In this document: one piece after another, positions 11,707 through 24,100 of the stretch
How positions within the stretch are numbered: position 1 is the first letter of the stretch
Layout: each line of letters opens with the position of its first letter
The notes under the pieces: generated by a model
Told to the model about the DNA's origin: nothing
Database searches by the model: none
What the model saw: only the letters and a program-made list of their open reading frames with translations
Translations under genes and position numbers: made by a program
Assembly: GCF_048544455.1 (NCBI RefSeq)
Contig: NC_133537.1
Span: 309,541,738 to 309,605,737, forward strand
Source of the DNA: Silene latifolia
Taxonomy: Eukaryota > Streptophyta > Magnoliopsida > Caryophyllales > Caryophyllaceae
Direction: 5' to 3'
Length of the DNA stretch: 64,000 nt

Positions 11707-13437
11707 TGAGTACTGAATAAGAAGTGCAATGAGCCTCTGTCATGACTACTCTCCTCAACTATGCATCATCAAGGACACACCACCTCCCATCAAAACGAGC
11801 ACTCCCATCTGTGTGGATAGAAAACCTGGAAACAGTGCCATTTTCCATCCTTGAACTCCATTCTTGGATTTTGGATCAAGCTCTTGTTTTCTCTTGATAT
11901 CCTCATACAAATCTGGCTCGGTCGTCAAGTCTCCGACGGTATCCCCTTTCCGAATCATATGTATCCCCATCTTGGACATCTCATCCCTCAGCTTTAGCAA
12001 GGACATAGCTGTACACAACGAATGAACACTCTTCCTACTCAAAGCATCTGCAACGACATTAGCCTTACCCTCCTGATAGATGATCTCCATGTCGTAGTTC
12101 CCAATCAGCTCCATCCATCGTCTCTGTCGCATGTTAAGCTCCTTTTGAGTGTATATATACTTCAGACTCTTATGATCTGAGAACACCTTAAAAGTTGCCC
12201 CATAAAGATTGTGCCTCCAAATATTAAGAGCAAAAACAAATGCACCCAGTTCCAAGTCATGAGTAGGATAGTTCTCCTCATACGGCTTCAGCTGCCTCGA
12301 CGTATACGCTATAACCTTCCCATTCTGCATCAAAACACATCTCAAATCATTCTTTAAAGCGTCGGTGTATACTTCAAAGTTCTCACAACCCTCAGGTAAA
12401 GCTAGGATATGAGTTGTGGTCAAACGCTCCTTTAAGGTCTGGAACGCCGTCTCACAACTCTCATCCCACCGAAAACTGGTCTATTTCCTCATCAAAGATG
12501 TCATAGGCCTCGCGATTGTAGAAAAGTCTTTCACGAACCTCTTGTAGTAACCAGCTAAACCCAAGAAACTCCGAATCTCAGCAACATTCTTCGGTGATTC
12601 CCACCTGTTCACTACCTCAATCTTACTAGGATCCACCGGCACACCCTCTTTAGATATCACATGACCCATAAAAGCCATTTCCTCTAGTCAAAACTCGCAC
12701 TTGGATAAGTTGGCATATAGCTGATTATCTCGCAAAGTCTGCAAAACTAACCTCAAATGATCCTCCTTAGTCTTAAAGTAGACTAAGATGTCATCAAGGA
12801 AGACGACCACAAACATGTCCAAGAACGGACTAAAAACCCGGTTCATAAGATCCATGAAAATTGCTAGTGCATTCGTCAAATCAAAAGGCATCACTACATA
12901 CTCATGGTGACCGTAACGCGACCGGAATGCTGTCTTAGGATTATCCTCATCTGCTATCCTCAACTGATGATAACCCGACCTCAAATCGATCTTAGAGAAT
13001 ACACCCGCGCCACTCAGCTGCTCAAAAAGATCATCAATCCTTGGCAAAGGATACCTGTTCTTCACCGTGACATGATTCAGCTCTCTGTAGTCGATGCATA
13101 GCCTCATGCTCCCATCTTTCTTTTTCACAAACAACACAGGTGCTCCCCACGGTGACACACTAGGCCGGATAGACCCCTTGTCTAATAGATCATGTAGCTT
13201 TTTCTTCAACTCTTCCAGTTCTTTAGGTGCCATACGGTACGGTGCTTTAGATATAGGACATGTCCCTGGTTTCAGCTCCACATTAAAGTCGATATCTCTC
13301 TTAGGCGGTAACCCCGGTATCTCATCTGGAAAGACATCACTAAACTCTCCAACCACATGTATATCAGATGCTGTAACTGCTCCGCACGCCAATCTCTCAC
13401 TTGGCAAAGAATCAAGGGGAACTTCTTCCTCAAACAT
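11707..13437 (-). pseudogene. pol: pol (RT-RNase H) of the Tekay/Del-type element, degenerate
   Basis: RT carries [28 protein letters not shown] and the catalytic FLDDILVY near 12780-12800. RNase H carries SDHKSLKYI and ends [15 protein letters not shown]. Stops interrupt it at 12688 and 12481, and another frame change precedes 11755, where the reading continues in another frame toward integrase ([12 protein letters not shown]) and is lost at 11707. The family block MPFGLTNAPA reads [10 protein letters not shown] here, so residues near the active site have also changed. It cannot be functional. Confidence 0.85.
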
Positions 13438-14123
13438 GACTTTAAGGTCATTACAGCGATGAACTTACACTTTGGTCGCAGAACAAACCCCTTATAAGAC
13501 ACTCTAACACCCTTGGGACCTTTTAAAGACACTTTCTTTTGTCGGCAATCTATCTTAGCATCATACTTACCCAATCATTCCATCCTGACGATGATCTCAA
13601 ACCCATCCATAGGAAACTCAAACAAGTTGACCGGTAAATCTACCTCCCCTACCAACATGGATACATCTTTATACAGCTTAACACAAGACACTGACTCTCC
13701 CGAAGGTATAAACACAATAACCTTTACAAGCTCACACTCCCCCAAACCCATAGACAAGGCATGACCTCTAGATATAAAAGAGTGGGTTGCCCCCGAGTCA
13801 AACAAAACAAAAGACGGTATATTATGAATAAAAAAGGTACCGGTAACCACATGAGCATCGTTCTCAGCTTCCTGTTTGCCCATCATAGAGAGCTTCCTGC
13901 TGCTTTTCTTGCCTCCACCCTGGACCGAGGTGTTTGAAGTAGTCGGCTTAGCTGCGGAATTCTGAGTCACACTGTTGTTCGGGCACTGATAGGATCCTCC
14001 ACTATTGCGGTTAAAGCCGCCATTGTTGTTGTTCTGCCCTCCACGGTTACCCCAAGACCCAGATGGCATGTTGTTAGCAAAACTCTGGCTCGGAGCCTAA
14101 GAGAAACTCCCCTGATAAGCTCC
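13438..14123 (-). pseudogene. Aspartic protease region of the Tekay/Del-type element
   Basis: The block FVLFDSGATHSFIS (about 13780-13820) is the DSGA active-site motif of chromoviral protease, followed by VDLPVNLFEF. The region is in a different frame from gag, implying an indel between about 14069 and 14124, and a TGA at 13575-13577 ends it before the RT linker, which continues as GKYDAKIDC in the same element. The N-terminal part is Asn/Gly rich. Confidence 0.8.
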
Positions 14124-15065
14124 TCAAACCCCTCCAACTCTGGCACTGGTACAGTCGTGCCTCTTGTGACCCACTCCCCCACAGTTAAAGCAAGTAAGGT
14201 TGGAGTTGTCACTAACACTCCGACCACCACCTCTTCCCCATGCTCGAGATCTCCCAGAAAACCCAGATCCTCCCGAAAAAGCCCTAGACTGCCCATAGTT
14301 ACTCTTCTTGTGGCCCGACTGATTGTCAGGTTCACTTTCTGCTTTCCTCTTTTCAGCAGTTCTTTCATTAGCCTCCTTGGCCAAATCTACCAACCTCTCC
14401 GCATGTCCAGCCCGTGCATAGACTTCCTTTAGATCGCTTAGAACTCCAGCTAGTAACCTGTTCATGATCTTAGGAGCCAACCCTTTTTCGAACCGAAGAG
14501 CCAAACCTCGTTGACCTAGCTGCATATCTTCTGTATATCGAGACAACTCAAGGAACCGTTGATAGTACTCTGTGACCGTCATAACGTTAGACATAGTGAA
14601 GGAATCAAACTCGGCTCTCAACTTATGGCAGATGTGTTCCGGCACAAATTGTTCCTTCATACCACTTTTCAGACCTGCCCATGGTATAACATCAAGCCCC
14701 TCATCCCTATAATATGCCCTTGCATCTTCTTTCACATTCTGCCACCAAACTGCAGCCTCACCTCTCAGGTAGTACACGACCTGCTCAACAGCCACCTCCG
14801 TCGGACACTTCACAACCTTAAAAAGACTCTTCATCTCTCGGTGCCAGTTATCAAAAAACTTAGGTTCTCTAGTGTCCTCGTAAGTCGATGGGTTAAAGCG
14901 GACAATGATGGTGCTCAGGTGGGTTGCGTCCACCGGTTTCTTAGCCCCCTTACCCACATTCTTAAAAGCCTCAACGAGTGCCTCCTGCTGCTCAATCATA
15001 CGAGCTACCTCATCTGTGGTCATCTCAGATGCTTGGATATACGTTGCTGACCTCTTTGGCGGCAT
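14124..15065 (-). CDS. gag: gag of the Tekay/Del-type element
   Basis: The start is taken at MPPKRSATY (15065-15063), the usual start of Tekay/Del gag; the open frame extends 19 codons upstream without support. About 313 residues are open. They show the Retrotrans_gag domain (FFDNWHREMKSLFKV, EAAVWWQNVK, EFDSFTMSNVMTVTEYYQRF) and a CCHC zinc knuckle CFNCGGVGHKRHDC near 14150-14190. The frame then ends by an indel before the protease. Gag packages element RNA. This is the best-preserved coding piece of the element. Confidence 0.82.
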   Translation of the reverse strand: MPPKRSATYIQASEMTTDEVARMIEQQEALVEAFKNVGKGAKKPVDATHLSTIIVRFNPSTYEDTREPKFFDNWHREMKSLFKVVKCPTEVAVEQVVYYLRGEAAVWWQNVKEDARAYYRDEGLDVIPWAGLKSGMKEQFVPEHICHKLRAEFDSFTMSNVMTVTEYYQRFLELSRYTEDMQLGQRGLALRFEKGLAPKIMNRLLAGVLSDLKEVYARAGHAERLVDLAKEANERTAEKRKAESEPDNQSGHKKSNYGQSRAFSGGSGFSGRSRAWGRGGGRSVSDNSNLTCFNCGGVGHKRHDCTSARVGGV

Positions 15066-15835
15066 TTTGAGCTGATAGAAGCAAGGAAGCGAAGCACATA
15101 GCCTACGGCTCAAAATAAACATAACCCTCCGCCAAAGAAGTACTCGGACGAGTATGGTGTGATACTCGGTCGAGTATGGTGTGATACTCGGTCGAGTATG
15201 GACAACTCGATCGAGTACTTAGTACTCGGTCGAGTGTTCCACGCCAGTAACCAACGTCAAAAACACAGAAAACATACTCGGTCGAGTATGCCTCACTCGG
15301 TCGAGTATGTTATACTACTCGGTCGAGTGATCACAAACAGTAGCTACTGCTACATATACCCAAACAATACTCGGTCGAGTACCCGCCCTGCTCGGCCGAC
15401 TCATGCCAAAAACGAGGTACAAACTACCGCAAACATACTTAAACATGCTTTTCTATAAGCATATACATATATACACCACTACCCTTTTTAAAAGCCACGT
15501 ATTAAACATATAACATGCTCAACATACTTCATGCTCAAGATCTATCATATACAAATTCGCAATTCACTTTTCATGTATCACCTTATTCAAGTTCTTCCAT
15601 CATTTCATCCAACACTTCAAAAGATTCAAGTTACAAGTACTACACACACATGACTTGAACATACAACAGTTCCCAAGACTCCCCCATGTGACCGGCTCGA
15701 GATAGTAAGGGCCTTAATGCGACTTCGAGACGTATCCTATGTTCTTACGGTAGCTCCAAACAACTCTCCCGGGGTTCATTTTATTTAGACTCCCTATGCT
15801 CATTGGGTTCATTAGTTTTAGGTTCCAGAATCGTC
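15066..15835 (-). other. 5' leader of the Tekay/Del-type element
   Basis: This stretch lies between primer binding site and gag start. It contains a dense cluster of TACTCGGTCGAGTA-type palindromes at 15141-15406, immediately upstream of gag; the rest is AT-rich with no coding block. Confidence 0.7.
15141..15406. repeat. TACTCGGTCGAGTA palindrome cluster in leader
   Basis: About ten copies of an ACTCGGYCGAGT core occur in 266 bp at irregular spacing, with variants (GGAC, GATC and GGCC centres). They lie just upstream of the gag start in element orientation. Confidence 0.9.
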
Positions 15836-15847
15836 GCTCTGATACCA
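15836..15847 (-). other. Primer binding site TGGTATCAGAGC (tRNA-Met type)
   Basis: The minus strand reads TGGTATCAGAGC three bases after the LTR end. This is the classical initiator tRNA-Met site of plant LTR retrotransposons. Confidence 0.9.
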
Positions 15848-15850
15848 CTT

Positions 15851-17391
15851 TGTGACACCCCCACATACCAAGATGCCTTACCAAGACCACCCTAGCATGA
15901 AATACCGTTACCATCTCGGTTGCCCGAGGGTAGTATATCAAAGTTACCAATCCAAAACACAATTATTAAAGTATAACTGATAAATGTTTACATGTTCCAA
16001 AATCAAAAACCAAAATAAAAGTTACTAATGTTCAACAACTAAAACTGAATGATAAATCTCATGACAGCGGAAGCTAGACTCGAGTGATGACTACCTATCT
16101 CGTCCCAAGGCTAATGACAATCATCACCTGTCACAATCTGCTCACCATTCTTGAATGGATCACCACAGATTTACAAAACAACAACGGGGTCAGTTTACTG
16201 CATAATTAACATAAGACAAGTACGATAAGATAAATAGTTGATCATCATCCACCTCCACTACCAATCACAACATGTAGCTGACTACACACTAAAGTGTGTA
16301 GCCCTGCCAGTGGAGGACCACAGCCGTACCCACCTAAGCCCCCGCTCATCAACGAGCGATAACCCTGACCATTAATGTGCACATCCCCTTCTGTGGCGGG
16401 TTCCACAGAGGGCGAAACTAGGGCGTGAAGCCACTCCCTCAAGTGACTCCACTCAGCCGAGGACGCACCTCGCGAACATCATCATCAACCATCACAACTT
16501 CAACACCAACTCCAATCCAAAAAAAGCAGATAATCACAATATCAATCGTACAAACAATTACCACACAATCTTAAATTAAACTTAAACAGTAAACCGAGTA
16601 GGGAAACCCTACCTTAGCACAAACTGCAATGAGATACACAAGCAAGCTAGAAAGGGTCCTCTAAGAATTCTCCACAGACACAATCGACGCAACGAAGGAT
16701 GAACTAGACTCACGAACGATCCACGCAATTGAGAGAGATTTGGAGAGGATTAGAGTTACATTGTGTAGTTTAGGTTTTGTAAAAAAATGATTAGGAACTG
16801 TAATCGCGTCTTTAAATAACTCTAATCCTTTCTAAATCAAACCGCATAAATAATAACCGTCAGACCGGATACTCGGTCGAGTATATAGTATACTCGGCCG
16901 AATATCCTCTACTCGGTCGAGTATTCCCATACTCGGCCGAGTATTACTGGGCAGTAAACTGTCCATAAACACACGACACACTTACTCGGCCGAGTAAGCC
17001 ATATTCGGCCGAGTAATAGACTTAGAAAACTGTGGTATTACAGTGAACACCTGTGATGAACCATAAATGGGGAGCAGACTTGCAGATGCTTAAGATTAGT
17101 TGACTTTGGAGCATTGGGACGTGAGCTCGACTTGGACCATAGTTGCTGTCTAGATCACTTAGTTGACTTTTACAACTTTATTTATGTAATTTCCGTTGCG
17201 TAGTAAATTGTAATGTTAAGGTTTAAATTTAATCGGTTGGCAATGTCATAAAACCGTTAATTCAGTTAAAGTTATTAAAGTACTTTGGTTTGTTTTAATT
17301 TGTATTATTTACCTCGGGAAACCTAGATGGTAACAGTCCTATTTATTGGGAATGTCTTGCTAAAGGCTCCTAAATAAATGGGGGTGTTACA
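15851..17391 (-). repeat. 5' LTR of the Tekay/Del-type element (1541 bp)
   Basis: The LTR begins TGTAACACCCCC at 17391 and ends GGGGGTGTCACA at 15851 (minus strand), giving inverted termini. A palindrome cluster lies at 16869-17023. The five bases beyond its outer end (17392-17396, CTCGG) would be the target-site copy, but the other side is lost with the truncated end. Confidence 0.88.
16869..17023. repeat. TACTCGGYCGAGTA palindrome cluster in LTR
   Basis: Six copies of the same motif as in the leader, alternating GGTC and GGCC centres, lie in 155 bp. Some are perfect 14-bp palindromes (TACTCGGCCGAGTA). Confidence 0.9.
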
Positions 17392-17476
17392 CTCGGGATG
17401 AACGTTTCCCGATTCGACATGCGATAAACATTTTGCATCCAAGACTCGGTCCACAGAACGGAAGTTGGGTACCTAA

Positions 17477-17718
17477 CTCTCAGCAGAACGGCCAACAAGA
17501 GCGTCGGAAATAGAATGGGACAACAAACTCTCGGCAGAACGGCCAACGAGAGAGGCGTCAATAGAGTAAGATTACCAAATCTCGGCAGAACGGCCAACTA
17601 GAGCGACGGAAATAGAATGGGACAACCAACTTTCGGTAGAACGGCTAACGAGAGAGGCGCCAATAGAGTAAGATGACCAACTCATGGCAGAATGGCCAAC
17701 GAGAGCGGCGTAAACTAG
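17477..17718. repeat. 52-bp minisatellite with hairpin core (about 4.5 units)
   Basis: Units start near 17477, 17528, 17580, 17633 and 17685. Each begins CTCTCGGCAGAACGGCCAAC followed by GAGAG, so CTCTCG and CGAGAG can pair. Two downstream halves alternate (CGGAAATAGAATGGGACAAC and GGCGTCAATAGAGTAAGA), giving a higher-order period of about 104 bp. Confidence 0.85.
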
Positions 17719-19192
17719 TCAAGCAAGAAGGTATAGCATAATGACATTTCCATAAAAAAATGACTCAACACAAGTAGTCACTCAAGATCGGTATTTCACA
17801 CTTGAAACATGATAAAGAATCAACAATGAATAAGTAACAACTCGAGTGTGAAGTATACTACGTCATTTGACATATGAGTGGATGAAATTCAATGCATAAG
17901 AAGCCATGTTGCAAATGAATAGCATAATAACATTTCCATGAGAAAACGACCCAACATAAGTAATAATTCAAGATAAGCGTTTCACCTTTGACAATTGATA
18001 ATGAATAAGTAAGAATTCGAATATGAATTTCACAACATCATTTCCTACTTTTATAACATGAATATACATTATATTTCACAATTTCATGTTACTTAAGCAT
18101 AGTATAAACAAAGGATAACAAATGAATTAAGTAATACGAAACAAGAGGCAAAACGTAAACAAACCAAAATCCGAGTCACATTTAAGCTTAATAACCAAAA
18201 CCGACATTTAACATGTGAATGAGACATAGGCAAGGTGCTCTAATGCTAAACAAGTGTCAACACAACACACCATACACAAGCATTATAACCAAGGTTAATA
18301 AGCATACCCAACAAGAAACCTAAACCCCAATTCAAAACAACAAGTTTAGAACTCGATTACAACAAGGGTCAACTTCAAACGGTCATAACTTGAGTTCTGA
18401 CACGATAATGAGGTGAAACCAATTGGAGGTGATAGCGTATCCTCTTACGGTTCTAACGGTAGGTCATAAGCCAAAAACGGACAAGTAACGAAGGAGTTAT
18501 GATCATTCTACGAAAACTGGTCCAGGCTGAATCGCAGCCTGTGGTCGTTACCGCGGCCCGAGCTTTATACTGTTTCTCACAACACAACAAGCTTCATCTT
18601 CATACCTAAATCAATTTTATCTTATCATTTTAATCCCAATTCCATAATATATTACCCAAGTAACTTCATGCAAGTATTAAGGGCGAATTCAAAGCATAAA
18701 AGATGGATTAAAATACAAGATTTGATCCAAACTCAATCAATTAAATCATCCAACATCGCAACTTTACCCAATTGTTCCAAATATCAATATTTCCAAGCAA
18801 TAATTCTCGTGACCCAACTAAACATGTTACCATGACATAATTATGAAAGAATATGCTCTAATTAACATGTGTAAACAACCCATTTCATCCATGTGAATAT
18901 TTATGTAATAAAAGACTAGAAATTCCTCAAACAACCATACAATGGATTCACACACCAACTTATCCAACCATAAACATGTAAAAACATGTAAAGATTCAAT
19001 CTTTAACAAACATAAGAGTAATCTACAACAAGTAAGCACATAATTTTGACATAATATCGAGTAACCTATCACCGTTACCTTTTAGCACTCCAAATCGTCA
19101 AATGGCCAAGTCTAAGTCCTCCAAGCTTGTTCCCCAACAAAACCCCAAGGAAATGAATGAAAAGCTCAAACCCTAGGACCTAAGACGGTTGA

Positions 19193-19193
<1 letters not shown>

Positions 19194-19232
<39 letters not shown>

Positions 19233-19247
19233 TATTATTATTATTAT
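19194..19247. repeat. (ATT)n microsatellite
   Basis: This is about 54 bp of ATT repeats with one interruption (TATTTATT). Confidence 0.95.
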
Positions 19248-19353
19248 ACATATAAAGCAACATTTTTATAAAAATGAGTTTAAAATATAAATAGAATAAT
19301 AAAATAGCTAATTGAATTATAAATTCCAAAATGGGAATTTTGCGGGTGCTACA

Positions 19354-19472
19354 GGGACAGTTCACTCGGTCGAGTGCTCGGTTCACTCGGTCGAAGTGAA
19401 TCAACATCTGAATGTTTCTCAAGGTTACAGGTCTCACTCGGTTGAGTACTCGTTTTACTCGGATCGAGTATA
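19354..19472. repeat. Degenerate CACTCGGTCGAGTG palindrome cluster
   Basis: Four diverged copies of the ACTCGGTCGAGT motif (including TCACTCGGTTGAGTA and TACTCGGATCGAGTA) lie just outside the LTR-like terminus at 19353. This is the same motif family as in the Tekay-type element, in a separate older fragment. Confidence 0.75.
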
Positions 19473-20300
19473 TGTCTTAAAAACTATGGGGTATTACCTA
19501 AATCTCTTCTTGTTACATGTACTATGATGTTCCATATAGTTTTTTTTTTGGTAGCTTTATAAATTATAAGAAACATCATAAGTACAGGCATTATACAATT
19601 TGGAGTTGTGTATTGTTTTGCACTCAACTAACCTCATTTTCCCCCTTTTATTCTTCGGAGTTGAAAGTGGTACAATTGAGTTAAATTGATGATGTATACT
19701 ATTTTTAATAATAATCGGACTTTTGAGATTTTTATAATTTCACCTATGATAGACTGTTGAAATTTTTGATAACAAAATGACGTTTATTTGAGGCTGCTGT
19801 TTTTGTTATAAGTTGGAAGTTTTATCCATGAGAATCGATCTATGATAGTGCTCAAGGGAAATGGTAGATTGGTAGTCATCGCACATTATCCTTTTTAGCA
19901 TTTCGTTTCTACGGTGTTGTAAACGTGACAAATACGGTATATATATTTCAGTTTTATCGTTTTCTTTGTTCTTTTAGAAAATAATTATCTAAGGCGGCAT
20001 TATAAAAATTTATCGTAGAATGAGATTTTTTAGCACGCACTTTTATTAATATGTTTGTATTTAGATCCGTTTTTACAACTTTATTAGTGTAAAATCGTCT
20101 TACACAAGTCCAATTCTTTTTTTTTCCCCTAATTTAATTTTCTCCTTACTAATTTTGGGTTAACAAAATGGATTTTCAATTTTCTCTCTTCAGTTGCTAT
20201 TTCTTAAATCTCCTCAAATAGAAAATAAAATTATATTGTATAGATTAAGCCTACATAAGATTTGATGAGAACTAATTCAAAATTAAGTAAATTATAGAAG

Positions 20301-20330
20301 ACCCGTGATTTTCACAGGTTACAAAACTAG
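20301..20330 (+). mobile_element. Helitron-type 3' terminus
   Basis: A short hairpin (ACCCGTG / CACAGGT) is followed eight bases later by CTAG and then T, the layout of plant Helitron 3' ends, which insert between A and T. The 5' TC end was not located, so the length is unknown. Confidence 0.5.
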
Positions 20331-21004
20331 TTTAAACCTAAAACGTTTAAATTGATTAACATTATTGATTATTAATGAAGTCAACCGTTGCGTTTAATAA
20401 ATGAAAATTTAATCAAATTACGAAGAAATAGGTAAACACAAATTAAACGGAAGAAGGGTGTTATTCTATGACAAGAATTCGATTAGCTAACACTTTGACC
20501 GTTAGTTCATTAAAAAAGATAAAACTAATCTTTAGTTTTTCTATGAAAATAGTGTTTCATACAATTATAATTCTGATAAAAAGTTCCTATGTATAAAGAA
20601 AGAAAAATACGGCTCAAAAACCACCCAAAAATAAATGGGTACATTGGATTGGGTTGAAAGAAGTATTCTTCTTTACTAAAGCCATTTCATATACTCTCGC
20701 ATAACTGCTCCAAGTATAGATACAATGGACAAGACTAGAAGCTCTATTTACATAGAAAACATGTCCAAAGATGATGAAGGTTGTGGCATTAAATCCGAGC
20801 GCTTCACCGAATCATGACTAGATCACCACCAAGTTACCGTGATGACCGAGATCAAGCAACAACCATCTATGCGATCAAGTTTCAAACCGAAATCATCAAT
20901 CAATACATATATATAAAGCATAAACTTTTCGAGCGATATTAGAGAGTCCAACTTTTTTAGAAATCCTAACAAAAGTAGATTTCGAAAAAAGTTAAATAAA
21001 TAAA

Positions 21005-21157
21005 ATTATCCTAATAAAAGTATATTTCTTAGTATTTAAAACAAATTTTAATTAAATTATCCTAATATAAGTAGATCAAATATATTTTAATAAAATTATC
21101 TTAATATAAGTAGATCAAATATATTTTAATAAAATTATCCTAATATAAGTAGATTAA
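21005..21157. repeat. 39-bp AT-rich tandem repeat
   Basis: Two near-identical 39-bp units (ATTATCCTAATATAAGTAG...) are followed by a partial third and preceded by a diverged unit near 21005. Confidence 0.75.
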
Positions 21158-24100
21158 AATTATCAAATAGATAATAGAAATTCATAATAGTTCAAGTTAT
21201 CGTATTTATTTTCCCCAACTTATGGTCTCATATATTTTTAGTTTGTATTCTCGCATCAAAATTCAAGAAGATGGCGGATAAAAGATGAATTTATTTATTA
21301 AAGTGTTATTTAAGTTGATGTAGTGTAATCTTACGTAATTACACGAAGTATAAATTACAATTTCATCAAAATGTAATCACTAAATAATCATTGGAGTGTG
21401 TGTATAGAAATCATAAACATAAATGCCTCCGTGTACATTCAAGGTATCAATACATAAAACATTTCACTAATCTATATATGTTACTATTTTTGTTTAACTA
21501 ATTTACTTTCTATAAGAATGTGGAGACCATTAGATGGAGGAATGAAACCGAGAAAACCTGAAGTAGAATTTGGGGGTTTAAACAACTCAAAGCTTTTGTG
21601 TAACCATGGAACAATTCACAGTGTTATTCATATGATGAATTGATGATCGATTGTAGACTCACGCATTAGTAGTATCACCTAATTTCATCTACTACAAAAT
21701 TTCATATAAACCCCCAGCATATATCCAAGTAATTTAACCAATACGAAATAGTAGGTGCTACATACTCAATATACACTATATAACTAATTATATGGTATAT
21801 TAATGTCATACACATTATTCATATACTATATCTTATATTTCATTATAAAAATTATCTGAAACCTAAAAAACGAGCTTAAAAGATAACTGAAAATTTGGAA
21901 CCGATTAAATAAAAATTGCTTTTTAAACTAACCGAAAGAAAGATTTTTTTTTTTGTTTTTTTATAATTTGGCATAAAAGGACATTGTAAGTACTCCATAT
22001 TTGATATTATAAATTGAAGTATTAAAAAAAAAACAAGTAGCTTATTTCTCATATGCTTCGCTTATTTTGGTAAATAATTTATCCACTAAATACTTACAAC
22101 AAAAAAAAATGAAATTTTGATTAGATAAATTTAAGCTTATTTTTTTCGAAACAGAGCCTAAATATGAGATTTTTAATTTCATGATCTCTTGACCTTTATA
22201 ATATCAAATTAATTTCTTTTTGATAGTTTTTTTTACCCATGTTTACTCACTTTTGAACCTATTGTTAGGAGTTAATCTCATGTTCCATTTTTAATTTTAT
22301 AAACTTGAATAATAAAATAAATCGGTATTTGTTCAGAATAAATATTAGCAATGAGACTTTGTAACACAAAGTACGTATATATCATAATCATGAGAAAGAG
22401 AATAAATAAGCAATTGGTTCAAAATAAATAGCATTTCATATAAGAAAATTGTTAACTCTACAATAAAAAAAAAAACTTGATCAAAAGAAAAATCTATCAC
22501 AATTGTCCAATTATATCTCTTTTGTCTTGGATGCAGCGAATATAAAGAAAGTTTCAGATTCAAACTGAATTTTAAATCATGTCAACCATGGGACATGGGT
22601 AAATAAATATCAGAAATATTTGAAAACTATAGAATAAGCGAGAATATAACATTTATATGGAACGAACTATTTTAAGATCTACACAAGTTGATCTATGGCT
22701 TTGAAAATTTTTACTTGTGACAACTAAGGGCGTGTAATTTTTCTAACTAATAATATAGGTATGAGAAAGCCTACATTCGTCCTGTCCCCTCGCCTGTATG
22801 ACATCCTTGCTTTTAGGAGTCGTTTTTTTTTTCCTATTATTCGAGACTTGGTAGAGTATTTTAGTCCCGTTAGACTTTAGGAGCAAAATTCATTATCTTT
22901 TAGGAATTTCACACTAAATGTACATCATCCTCTTCCCAATGATCCTATGTATTGTTTTTGCAGAGTCGTCAATACATTAGGTTGACATCATTTCTGACAT
23001 ATTAATGGTCAAAGTTATAAACGATGTTTTACCCTTGAGAAGTAATGAGAAAGATGTTTATTAAGAAGTGAAGGGAGTATAGATGATGAATTTTTTAACA
23101 GTGCTCATAATGGTATGTTCTACCAAGTGTGGTATGTCGGTTATGTTGTTGAGGAACATCAACTCCGTAAGAGGACTATCTAAAGAGAAATTGTCTTATT
23201 ATCAATCGCCTTGGAAAATCCGAAATAGAAAGGAAGATAATTACGGGTTCCAAAGTTGGCAAAAGGTACTGAACCGAGCATAAGAATGACTTCCTCGGAT
23301 ACAAAGATTCCTTTCGTTCTTAAGCAGAGACAATATACATTGAGGTTATGCTTCGCTAGACAATAAACAAGAGTCAGGGACAATCACTTAATCATGTTGG
23401 AATTTATGTGCTGAAACCAGTTTTTAGTAATGACCACCTTTACGTAGAAGCGTCAAGAGCAAAGTCATCCAAGGGATTAAGGTTCTCATCGTGATAGAGA
23501 CCAAATGTATCAAGGCCAAACGAAAGACATTATTTACAAAGAAATTTTCACAAATTTATCAAATTATGTATCGTATTATATATTTTGCATGAAGCTTTTA
23601 AGGACAAGTAATCTTAATTGTAAATAGTCAAAGACTATTTCTATTAAAAATCAATGACGCGTGAGATTATAAGAATAATAACTCTACAATCCAATTATAT
23701 CTGTGAATGTTATACAACTGATATAGTCAATACCAAATGCCAACATTTTTGTTGCGTTTTTGTGAGGGGAACTGATGATTAATCTCTCCTCATCTAAATC
23801 AACTCCCGAATTTTTGTTTGCTTTCATTTCCAGCATGGTTTGACTTTTTATTAAATTTAATAGTTTTGTATTACCAGACCATGGTAACTTAAATAAACGT
23901 TTCAGCGTTGCCATAAAATACTAACTTTGTAACTCAACGATTTTAAATGATGTCATAAAACTAATAAATGATGTTGTCCCGTGCATTCTATACAATAGAA
24001 TCACATATATTTTTGATTGTTATTTAGAGACTAATCAGTTTGGATTTGATGTTGCGAGAAGTTTATAAGGAGCAAATACTCTTAATTATAAATATATATA

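Larger units (their letters stand above)
11707..17391 (-). mobile_element. Ty3/gypsy chromovirus, Tekay/Del type, 3'-truncated
   Basis: On the minus strand there is a 5' LTR (15851-17391), a tRNA-Met primer binding site, a leader with palindrome clusters, then gag, protease, RT and RNase H. Homology stops abruptly just after the first residues of integrase (TEAHCTSYSV, about 11707-11740); the rest of integrase and the 3' LTR are missing. Several stops and at least one frameshift break the coding region. The LTR ends TGTAACACCCCC...GGGGGTGTCACA fit Del/Tekay elements. Confidence 0.88.
17392..19353 (-). mobile_element. Older gypsy LTR-like remnant carrying a minisatellite
   Basis: The minus strand starts TGTAGCACCCGC at 19353, a typical gypsy LTR start, and the segment carries the leader-like text found in plant gypsy LTRs (TCATAACTTGAGTTCT on the plus strand near 18380). 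The Tekay-type element inserted at 17391/17392 removes the other boundary from view. The assignment rests on the terminus and general character only. Confidence 0.45.

Noticed and set aside
17477-17718. CRISPR-like repeat array
   Set aside because: Units are contiguous 52-bp tandem copies with related downstream halves, not identical repeats separated by unique spacers, and the context is a plant LTR remnant.
23083-23914. Short open frames in the AT-rich stretch before the copia element
   Set aside because: Length is as expected by chance and no domain or family similarity is visible.
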